Shown here: positions 25,550 to 37,500 of the stretch, one piece after another
How the letters are laid out: each line of letters starts with the position of its first letter
How positions within the stretch are numbered: position 1 is the stretch's first letter
NCBI GenBank assembly: GCA_033980235.1
Contig: CM067064.1
Span: 5,497,001 to 5,561,000, forward strand
Origin: Diadema setosum
Lineage: Eukaryota; Echinodermata; Echinoidea; Diadematoida; Diadematidae
Direction: 5' to 3'
Length of the DNA stretch: 64,000 bases
Program-made: the position numbers and the translations under genes
The notes under the pieces: model-generated
The model's database searches: none
What the model was told of the DNA's origin: nothing
What the model saw: only the letters and a program-made list of their open reading frames with translations

Positions 25550-28500
25550 TTGTTCCTGGCCCCTTGCAACACACAAGGAAGAAACCTCCCAAGAATGCTA
25601 TCATGAGTTCGGATCAAAGTACAACACCACTATGCCTCACTTTTGGCCAAAAATTGACTTTGGACTTGATAGTGTTCCCTGCATTTTCCTGCACAAACTC
25701 AGCTTTACAAGTTCCGAATCAACTGAACAAAAAGACAAGGATTCTGTTGGTTTTTTTCTTTTTTTTTCTTTGGTTGCTGTTGGACAGATGACATCAGCCA
25801 TTTTACCCCATTGAGAGTGGGCTGATTTTGCTACAATTCGCATTTCCCAGAGACACCTGCCCAAGTACATGTATGCTCGGGGCTAGTCTTCAAGAGGCTA
25901 TTAATTGATTCATGCTGACTATTTGACACCAACTTGAGATTTACAAAAATTTTCATTAAAAATGAATGATGTGGGCCATGATGTTAAGGGGTGGGGATCA
26001 GGGGTTGAGTGATAATTTTTTAGTTTTGAATGATTGTTAACATGCCTATGGGCAATAGTAAATGTCTTTACTTTTGTGTGCCCTGACCCTCATGCTGTCT
26101 CCATTTATTTCCTTTTCATTTTGTGTAACATGTACAGTACAGTGTATTTCTTTGTAATGTTCATTCTAGTTTTTGCTTCATTTTTGTAATGTTTATGATA
26201 TGTATCCTATTTTCTTTACCTGGTCAAATAAATGATAATCTATGATAATAATAACAAAAAATGTATGTACACTGCTTTGCACAACCATGTTACTTCCTAT
26301 CACAACCCACAGAATAAATAATCAGAACAGTAAACTGGTGCCCATGGTCTAGTATTAAAGGACAAGTTCACCTTCATAAACATAAGGATTAAAAGAATGC
26401 TACAATATTACTAGAACACACCATTGAAAGTTTGAGGAAAATTGGACAATCGATGCAAAAGTTATGAATTTTAAAATTTTTGTGTTGGAACCGCTGGATG
26501 AGGAGACTACTACAGCTGGTGAGCCATATGCGTACAACAATATAAAGAAAATGTAAAGAAAATTCAACATATTTTCACTTTTTTCGCATAATAAAAGAGC
26601 AATTGACCTGCCTCTTTCTAAAGGCAGGGGGAATAATATTACCCATAACATTTGTCGGTAACAAGTCAGGGGAATGTGTAATTTTCTCAAAAGATGAAAT
26701 TTTGCGAAATTCTCTTTATATTTTCCTTATATTGTTGTACGCATGTGACATTTAAGTTTGCACTAGTCTTCACATCCAGCGGTTACTGCACAAAAACTTC
26801 AAAAATTCATAACTTTTGAACGGATTGTCCGAATTTCCTCAAACTTTCAATGATGTGTTCTACTAATATTGCTACATTCTCTCAATCCTTATGTTTATGA
26901 AGGTGAACTTGTCCTTTAAAGCTGACAAGGATCTGGATAACTGGAAAATGTTACCTTGTGACTATAAACTAGATGCGGGACTTCCAATTTTTATTACCCC
27001 AAATGAGCATACTTCTGCTTCACACTCCATTAAATTCCGTTTGCAGGAAAGACATTTTATATCCCATATTAAAAAAGTAAGAAATAATCTTGACTTGTAC
27101 ATCACCCACCACATATCTAGTGAAGAGTGACACCGGTCTCTTGGGCTTGACCCGGATACCAATGATGCCTTCTTCTCCATGAGGAAGTTCATTGCCTTCT
27201 TCATCCACGATGGCCAAGTCATATCCCGGCGCTGCCTTACCGCAGGATCCAGGCTTGGGCTGGATGCAACGGAATGCCCCACATACCAGCACCTGTTGTG
27301 TTGTTGGTTTGGGGGTAGGGGGAGGGGGGGGGGGTCAAAAGGGCAGAAAAGGAGTTACTAAAATCAAATCTAATTGATCAATATCACAGCACTGTTGAAG
27401 AGTTCCATCCATCACTCCTAGCTTTTATTTTCATGTAGGCCAATGCAAGCTTTAGGTCCCTCACAGATAATGAATAGGACAAAGTTTTATTTTTCTTTTG
27501 TTGTTGCCGCTAGTAACAGCATCAACCTGTTAAGGGGAAATTTTGTTGCTGAAATCATCCTTCTGTCACTATTAAAGACCCGGTAGGGTGGGGAATCTTT
27601 AGTAGCCCAATGCATTCGCTTTCTACCAGGGTTCATTTTACACAGAGATTGGGGATAAAGCTGTACATAATTTGTTACAGGGATTCCTAAATTTATCCCA
27701 GGCAGGCCAGCCTTTCCTTCCATGGTATTTCCCACGCTACCAGGTCTTTAAACTGGTATCACTTTACTTTAACTGCACGATATCCTTACTCTGGAGAAAT
27801 TTGGATAGAACCGATTCAATTCATAAATCTGCACATCTGAGAGGTTAATGGAACACTGTAATCTTTCAAATTGAAATGTAAATGAAGTTGATTCAGCCCT
27901 ACCCTCCCCCCTTCCTTGACATGCCATTATAAAAATGGGCATGGCATCTTAACAGTATGTGCGAACGTTGCAAATTTTGTCTCCAAAGTTGCGCAAGACT
28001 TGAAAGGAAAGTCTCGCATTGCAGAATTATTGCTCGAAACGTCGCCCCTCCCCCAAGCCCTTTTAGGGTTAAGTTTACTGGCAATTGCATGGGCTTACAT
28101 CAAAATTCAGAGTTAACCTCATTTCCATTTGCCCAAGTTCGTTGATAGACATGCTTACCGTTTCCGTCTGTCCGTATCCCTCTCTGATGATGCCACCAGT
28201 TTTCTTTCTCCATACTTCCATCACTTCAGGATTCTAAAAGCAAGGTCATCATCGCAGTCAATGCTTACAAAAGTAATGTGCAACTTGTTTCTATTCACAT
28301 ATTGTGATTCGATGAATGGCACATAAATGTACACAATCAGTCGCTATAGCGGTCAAGTCAGTATGCCAACTGTACGCTACGTGCAAATGAATGACGTGAT
28401 CTCACACACCCGTGTGCAACATGCAGAGTCACACTTTTGCTGTACACAAGTGCACTTCTGGTAATGTTAAGTTAACTGTGCAACAGGCATATGCAGAGTG

Positions 28501-31500
28501 CATACGTGGTAATTATATCTAATTTTCCCCGTTCTATCATTACTAAAGTATTCTTACTTCACAACAGAAATGCATTTTCAGAGCTTGCAGTAGATATTTC
28601 TTTTTCCAACAGTTACTAAGAGAACCAACAAACTACATTGTATTGTAGTTTCACAATAGAAATAGTACTCTGTGTTATTTGCGTATGATTAAATACAGTT
28701 CGCAGTGTGCATTGGCACAGCATTGTCAACTCATTGTTATGGAAATTAAATAGCGCTGCTGCCATTTGAGTTTTTATAGTCACATTGTATCCATGCAATA
28801 GCAAGAATTCTGATAAATGATACAGGCATTTCAGAACAGATCAAAATGACATTATTCTTTTGCCTTTCTTTCCTCTGATGTCTTCTACAAATACATAGAT
28901 ACATTGTAAATCTTCCATCTCATAGATACATTGTAAATCTTCCATCTTGTTTGCCTGTAATCCTGAAATGTCCTCTTTTCCTTAAAGGTTTTATGACATA
29001 CAAATGTATGTTGATTTGTGTTGATTCATGATACCCTCAACATCACTTTTGCGGTGAAACGAATATCTAGAAACATTCCATATATTTTTCAATAATTTTT
29101 CTTCTATTTTTCTTCAGATTACTTGGATACACTCACAAAAAAAAACCCTTCCAAACCAAGATTCTGGTTGTACCTCATCTGTCAATCATTGCTAAAGGAC
29201 TGATATGATTAACAAACTAGAAATGTCGCTTTGGCGACTGGTATGCCTCCGCCATAATACATGATTTTCCCAATAGGTCTAGATAGTACATGTAGACAAT
29301 GTGTGACTACATTTTCACAAAATTGGCAAAATATTGAAATAACAAATTTCTCACAAATGTGTTGAATGTTCACCTTCCTTGACCTAGGTTTAATTGGATG
29401 AATAGGAGAGCATGTATCTAGGGATTTAAGGACTTTAACTTGACTTTGACCCATTCATACATTTAGGCACTGAGTAATTTTCAAGGTACAGGTGTGGAGA
29501 ATTGGTGTGAATTTCTGAATTGAATAGTAAATTGTTACCATTTTCATCTGGCCCTTGACCCTAAAATTCATAAGATAATCACTTTCCGGTAGAACATGCA
29601 TAATATGTACTAAGTTTCAAAGATAACTTGAGCCACTTCCGAGATATGGAGGAAAAAGTTAGTTCAGCACTTTCACTTGATCTTTGACCTTTTGACCTTT
29701 GAGGCAAAAAAAGAAGAAAAAAAAACTTTCCAGAGAATTTCTATTAGGTTACACATGCATACACCAAGTGCAAAAAAAAAAAATATAACCCTGCTGGCAT
29801 TGCATAAATATGAGGGAAATAGTAAAATTTTGAAGTGTTGCACTTGACCTTTGACCCCTGACCTTTGACCCCATGAACCCTACATTCTCTAGATACAATC
29901 AATTCCAGTCAGTACATGTATATACTATGTTCCATGAAGATACCTTGAACAATTTTCCAAGATACGGAGAAAAAAAAAAGAAGTTTTAATATTTTTACTT
30001 GACCTTTTGACCTTTGACCTTTGACCTCATGACCTAAACTTTCACCAGAGAATCTTCATTGGGTAATACATGTATACACTAAGTTTCAAGAAAATATCTT
30101 CAGGCATTCAATAGATACACTGTATGGTGGAAATAGTGATATTTTATGTATTTGACCCTGACCTTTTGACCTTTGACCTTTGACCTCATGACTCAAACCT
30201 TCACCAGAGAATCTTAATTGGGTAATACATGTATACACTAAGTTTCAAGAAAATATCTTCAGGCATTCAATAGATATGGTGGAAATAGTGAAATTTTATG
30301 TATTTGACCCTGACCTTTTGACCTTTGACCTTTGACCTCATGACCCAAACTTTCACCAGAGAATCTTAATTGGGTAATACATGTATACACTAGGTTTCAA
30401 GAAAATATCTTCAGGCATTCAATAGATATGGTGGAAATAATGAAATTTTATGTATTTGACCTTGACCTTTTGACCTTTGACCTTGAGCATGTGCACCCAA
30501 AAGTTGATAGGCACAACTTCACCCCCTAATACACATACATGCCAAGTTTCATTAGGATACCTCAACATTTTTTGATAGTTACCTTGTCCACAAAATCCAT
30601 TACGGACAGACAGAAGGACGGACGGACGGACGGAAGGACGGACGGATGGACGGAAGGATGGACGGACGGAAGGACGGACGGACGGACGGACGGACGGACA
30701 ACCCGAAAACATAATGCCTCCGGCACCACTTCGTGGCGGAGGCATAAAAACATTGGAATGCACCCTCCCCGAGACCAAGCATAACTTGAATGTTCCCTCA
30801 CCATATCTTTTGTTAGTCACATTGATATCACAGTAACATGCAAGGTGTGCCTCACACACAAAGATTGACCATCCACTCACCAGTGGTTCTCCAGCGCTTA
30901 AGACGTGCCTGAGTGAGCGCAGGTTGAACTTTGACATGTCTTGCTGTATCATCAGCCGATAGGCAGTGGGCGGGGCGCACAACACACTGATGGGATAGTC
31001 ACTCATCACCTGTCGTCACAGCAAAAGAATTGCGGGGAACTTGACAACCATAGCATCAATTAATGTAGCACTTCCACGTATTATTACTTCTCTGAAAATG
31101 TGATGCACTGGAGTCAAATATAATAATTTTCTATCCTTTGCAGTAAATTCAGTAAATTCAGTAAATTCTAACTCACATGTAATTGCCACATTGCCTTTCA
31201 TATTACATAGGCCACTGAATAATTTCAAAGCATCTGTTAAAATTATCTTGTTTTGAGCTGGTTTTATTTTTTCTTGTCATTAGATATATATATGTCAAAA
31301 TGTTTGATTTCATTTGATGAAGAATTAAAAAGAGACTAGAGCTGCAACACTCTGATCTGAAGCATACTTTAATTGTGTGTCTCCATGGGATTGAATGAGT
31401 TTATCTAGTAATACCATGGAGCTACTATGTAGTAGGTCCATGGTGATACTATGACCAAACATTTGATGATAAAAAATACACAAACTCATGTGCCTCAATC

Positions 31501-34500
31501 TACGCAAGAATCAGTGACACAAAATTGTGACAGCTCTTCCAGACAAGACTTTTCAAATCTTTGGTTTTATCACAACAAAGGACAATAATAAAATTCTAAA
31601 ATTTCAAAGATGTGTTTTCTATGTATTCCACTTACTTTGATAAGTGATGTAAGTCAATCTTTCAAAACATTTTGTTATATGTTAATCATAGCATGCAACT
31701 TCATTCCAACTTCCTTTTCTTAATCAGATTTGTTATTTATTAGGTATTCCAGGCTTGCTTTTCGTTCTTCTTACAGAGTCATTCATGTCAAGGCTATTCC
31801 TGAACTCATGAATTATTATGCATCATGTGCATCTTGTGCATTGTTACAATATGTTGCTCTGGTGACAAGGCATCTTGTAAGCTTATTACAGGTGGCTATC
31901 TCGTTATTTTCTGATGTATTTGGTTATTTGTTTCTCTTGCTTTTATTGTTCTCTTTTCCTTTATGTCCCTTTCCTTCTTTTCATAGTTTTCGTTACTCGG
32001 TTGTTCGTCTTACAAGACCAACATTTTTATGAAGGGACCTACAAATTGCAACCTCTGCTTTTTAGTAGGTCCCCACATTTCATGTTTGTATACATGTAAT
32101 TGTCTTCTCTTGTCTTCTTTTTAATTTCGACGCTATGTCTAGTCTTATGTTCAATCTATTATATCGTCTGTTGAGAATGAAAAGGGCGTTAAGTTGTCAC
32201 AAAACCCATAGTGTTCCAGAAACTTAACGCCCTTCTCATTCTCTACAGACAATATTATGTTATTTTTGTTTGAGATGTGGAACAATAATATCAAATCAAA
32301 ATCAAACCAAATCAAACATATTCATTTTTCACTACGTATAGGTTTGCAAGTTCATTCATCCCTTCTGAGGTTGCATTCATCTTGCTGCTTGTTTATCTGT
32401 TTTCTCACTTGAAAATACAGCAACAAGAGCAGTCAAGACATCTACAAGTAGCCATCTGTAAACAAGCTAATGTTAGCACCTTGCCAGTCACATGGTCGTG
32501 ATGCTTTGCAACACCTTCCCACTTCTTGTGTTACCGAGGACAGTCCATGGACTCGCATGTTAAAAAGATTGGCACAGTTGGCAAGTGAAAAACAATTGTC
32601 ATCACATTCCCATAAAAGCCAAGGGCATTTTTGCATGAACTCTAATCACTCATATTAGTGTGGTTTGCAAACGTAAAACTTTATGACTGTGGTCCCGACA
32701 AGATGTGGGAGATAATAAAGAGGGTCAAAATTGTGAGGAAAAAAAAAATGAGAGGTAATTTGTGACTGCCGAGCTCAAAACACACAAAAAGTAGGCCAAC
32801 ATGAATTTCCACTGTTCTACAAAGTTTAAAATAGTAGACACTAAGCTTTAAAAACTTGTTAAAATTGCACAATCCCAATGCATTAAAAAAACAATGGAAA
32901 TAAGAGTTGATCTTGCAGGACGTGCAGTTTCAAAGACAAGGAAAAAAAGAAGAGAATTTAAAGATCAGAGTCATTCGGGTATGCTGTGCAGGAGTATCAA
33001 CAAAAACATACTCTATTTCAGAGGGAAAGCGGCATCTGTCTGAAAAAATATGTTCCAGAAAAACTGTTCATATCTCAATTTCTGTACTGTTTTAAGCCGC
33101 CAAATTTCCACGGTAGGTAGAGAAAAAATTGCTCTAATAGGTAGGGCAAACTTTAAAAATTTGAGTTGGTCAACCAAAGTGAGACATATTTTGACAATCC
33201 TAATCTGTGACTTTTTGTAGGTTTCGAGCTGACCGATCACAGTTGAAGTTTGACAAAATTACGTGGAAAATCTCATAGATACAATGTATGCTGGTGAAAG
33301 TAACTCCAAACGACTAATGCATGAAATCCTTACTTGCAAAGTTCTGAGGGGGTCAAATTTGGGGGAGTGGTCGATGAAGACGCAGCCTCCCTGGTACCAT
33401 GGGCCAAAGACGTTGCTGTAGGCAGACTTGGCCCAGCCAGTGTCCGACATATTCCAGATGATGTCTGTACTAGACATATCTAACCAATACCTAGAATATG
33501 AATAGGAAATTACACAGCTTTTACCCTCTATTTGAGTCTTGCATATATGTGGAAAGGCTTATGGCTCACATTAGAGAAAGGCAGAGCAAAAAAAAAAAAA
33601 AAAAAAAAAAAGGCAGACATAAATTCCACGGAAATCTTGTTAAGCAACGGAATATGACACTGCCCTATGGGTGCTTAAGGCAAAAACATTTTTCTTCTGT
33701 CCTCATGTATGACTATGCAACATTTTTTTTTCTATCCGCGCAATTTGTTGAATGGGCAGGTAATGCTTCTACTGCAAAATGAGGAATGTTTGCGTGCATT
33801 TTAATTTCGCAAATTTCGCGAGAACCAAAATTCGTAAAATTAAAATGCACATGAAAGTTCTTGTCTACACTTATAATTACGCAGTGCATGTTAGAGGCAA
33901 CTATTTCCTGCTGCGTAAAAGGCTGTCAGCTGCAATTCCCAAAAATGTCATGCCACAAAAATATTGTGTTTTACAGTAATTAACATCAAATTCCTCTGAA
34001 GAGCAGCTTCATTATCAGTACATACTATTCATGATACTATAACATTTGGCAAAGGTGAAAATAGATAAAATTATAGAACGTGCTTGATCCTTGCGTGGAT
34101 ACATAGCTTATGCTCTACTATATCATACTCTACTATATCATACTCATATGGCTGAATATCAGTATTTCTTCTCAGTAATATCATCCCGAGCACTCACTTG
34201 CCAGTTACCATGTGTCCAAGACCATAGCTTGCATGGGTGTGTTCTGCCATCTTTGGACTGCCTGTAGTCCCACTTGTAAAGAATACCGTCATGGGGTCAT
34301 CGCTTCGAGTTTGCACACACTGTAAAATACAAACAAATAATTACACCACTTGGAGCTGACACCATGAGAAGTTGCATGCATCTACAGCAAATACAAATAA
34401 ATATACAAAAGATACACTGTGGCCACTTCAGTCCTCTAAGGCATTGTTTTTTTAACAAAAGAAATCAAACATAAGCATTATGTAAATGCTAACTTACTAA

Positions 34501-37500
34501 GCATGTCTCGTTGTTCAGTTAACAGTAACAAACAGATTAATATTTGAATTGATGCATTTTTTTTTCATTCTAAAAGTAGTGATGACCTGATAAAAAGTAG
34601 TTTAACCCGTTGAAGACGAGTCCCGAGTATACTCGGGCAGGTGTCTATGGGAAATGCGCGTTGTAGCAAAATGAGCCCATCCTCAACAGGTTAAATACAG
34701 AGAAAGCTCATGGGAAAGTTGCATTAGGGAAACTCCATCCCCAGGAAAATGCTGTTTTCCTGCAGTTTGTATACATTTGTAATTAGCTTAAAGTTTGCGA
34801 ATCTAATCATCTTCTCTTTCTGAACAGATTTCTGAGGCAATTAATTCCAAACAGAAATTTCTGACTGAAAAATAGGGATGATTTGGCTCAAAAGTAGGGA
34901 AGAAAGAGCAGTTCCCATAGCAGTGTGTAGTAAAATTATCAAGAAAGATAGGAAACTTTTCCTGACACAAGAGCTGGGAATGGTCAAAATTCAGAGTAAA
35001 TTTTCCTCAAAATTCAGAATGGTGGGGAAGTCTGTATGTGGTACACATGTGCTTCATCTTTGGATGATGCTTTCATCAATTTAAACAGCTTGACTTTTCA
35101 AAAGTGTACGTGTATGTTAAAAAAAAAAGTGAAGAGATATATAGAGAGAGGTATGAGCATAGATGTCTCTGTCTCTGCGTGCATGAGACACAAATATTTT
35201 ATAAACAAATACATACAGAGAGAGAGAATTTAGTTTTATGCTTTTCTGTCTGTGTTCTGTTCAGATGAGAGAATGGGTAGAGAGGGAGGGGTGGAGAGAG
35301 AGAGTGTGTGTATGTGTATGTATGTATGTATGTCTGTGTCTGTGTGGATGAGAAAGACAGAAGGAAAGACATCCAAAGTATGTATTACTGTGGAACCTAC
35401 CTCATGCTGGTCGGAGGATCTTTCATACAAGCTTCTGTAATCCATCCACCCAGGCCTGGAATTAGATCAAGGTTAATGAGGTGACAATGTGACTTTACCA
35501 AAGTGCTACTGTCACATGACTTGCAACAATAACAACCATATACATGTATGTCCTGCATTTGTAAGCCATCATTTCGTTAATCAGAATTCTTCAGAAAATG
35601 TATCAAATCCCTTCCATTTAATTTGTATAGATAGTATGACTGTTAGAAATTTGAACACAAGTGTCAGGACAGTACACTACATTTGTCTCATCATCTGTGA
35701 ACTTCTGATTTTTTTGACAAAGAATTTTGCACCGACTTGCAAGAGGTGGACTTGCAAAGGGAGACACAATTTTGCCCCATCTGATAGCAACTTTACAGTG
35801 TATCTTGATTGTACCCAGTAAGTAGATGAGATTATTCTTACTCAAAATTTGATTTTACCAAGTACTTGATTTCATTAATCCAGTCAAGTGTGAAATTCAC
35901 AGAAATTTTGATTTCACAATATGATTACGTTCCTATAATAACATTCACGCCAATGTAATGACATAACATATGGAATGGTATCATGGGAAGATGGGTACAT
36001 CATAATGAAGGTTTTATCACACTGAGTTTTCAATGATTTGTCTCCTTCTCCCAAGTCACTATTACCTCTGTTCGTTTCCCTTCTCATTCACAAGAAGTTT
36101 GCACTTCAGTGACTCGAATTCTCCCGCCTGGTCCACAGAGGGTGCCATCTCCTTGCTGGTAACGATGCATACTGACTGCGATCTCTCCAGGCGATCCTTG
36201 ATGTCCCTGGTCCGCAGCTGCATGGAGCCAGGGTTCAGAACAGCACCTTGAAGGGTAAACAAACAAACACACGAACAAACAGAAAGACAAATAAATACAG
36301 TAGTGCTATCTGTTTAATGGTTTGTACGACATACCTCGCACATGCAGCAACACCTCGACAACATTCACTCAGACTTCTACAGACACATATCATTGCTGGG
36401 GTGACAAAACCTTAATCTCAAATTTTTGTGAAAATGATTTCTTGCATAACCCAATACTCATCAGATAATCAGTTAAGTGGTGCCCTAGCTGTCCAAATCC
36501 TATAGCTGCCTTTATACCCAAAAATGAAGCCATCAAGGCATACTAGTACTAAAAGAAAGGTGATCCCATTTGTTATAGTGCTTTGGTTGCACACTTTTTT
36601 TGTCACTCTCCTGAACATTTGAAAGTTTTGAGATACAAGGTTTTGTTGCCCAACAGTGACGTACATATACAACTATTCAAATCTAAATTTTACATAAAAG
36701 GACACAGAAAGGAAAATAAAGTTTATAAAGGAAAATATATACAAAGCTCATGATGCAAGTCACATTTTTAATACATCAATGGAGAACTTAGGACCCTATC
36801 AAAACACCTCCAGTAGCTACCACTCCTAATAGACAAGTCAAACGGATAAGATGACAATATCAAAATCATAATTACCAATCCTTAAACAGGCAATGTTGAA
36901 GAGCCACCATTCTGGAATGCGAGGTAGTATGACCATCACAAGGTCTTTAGGTTTGACACCGCAATCATTCACCAGCAAATTGGCAACTCTGGGAAAACAA
37001 CAATTTTAAAATACAAAAAGTGAGATTCATTATGTCAGTCCAGAACATGGCAATAATGCAGCTAATACAAAGACGGGTTTACAATCAAAACCAAATTTCA
37101 TATCACAACAAAAGATTTGCTACACAGGGAATTGCAAAAAGTACACAAGTGCTCACTATCTCAAGCTGAACTCAGACAAATGCACATTTCTAATTTTTGG
37201 GTCCAAGGCTCAGCTTAGTAAGATTGACATCAACTGCATTTAATTTTCAGGCCACATGACTCAGCTGTCTAAAACTTGTCGTAACCTTCATGTAATTTTT
37301 TTTTTTAATTCACAAACGACTATACTGTATCTAATCAAATTTTAAATAGGACCTGTAAGGATAGGATCAGTTAGGTATCGAATATGCAATATTGGTTTCA
37401 GTCAAAAATATCTGTCCAAGTCTACTACTGAAAAATTAGTGCATGCATTAATCTCTTCCCGTTTTGACTTTCTCTTGCATATGATTACCCCTGATTCTTT

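Larger units (their letters stand above)
29243..30745. mobile_element. GCCTCCGCCA-ended element with DR1 minisatellite
   Basis: The ends are ATGCCTCCGCCA (29243-29254) and TGGCGGAGGCAT (30734-30745), an exact inverted pair. The right end also forms a terminal hairpin with ATGCCTCCGGCACCA. The interior from about 29960 is a tandem minisatellite of about 152-159 bases per unit. A GGAC tetramer array (30604-30709) precedes the right end. It lies in the ACSM intron between exons 9 and 8. Confidence 0.75.

Noticed and set aside
25338..25791. Open frames with poly-Asn, poly-Leu or poly-Val stretches on both strands
   Set aside because: They come from the AAC/AAT microsatellite, and the flanking residues show no family or exon signal.
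29960..30500. Regularly spaced repeats considered as a CRISPR array
   Set aside because: The units are about 152-159 bases with no repeat-spacer structure, and this is animal nuclear DNA.
30539..30804. Open frames with Arg-Pro-Ser-Val or Asp-Gly-Arg-Thr repeats
   Set aside because: Translations of the GGAC tetramer array inside a transposable element.
31730..32099. Forward open frame with a hydrophobic, membrane-like run
   Set aside because: T-rich intron sequence of ACSM giving Leu/Phe by composition. No family match and no splice signals.
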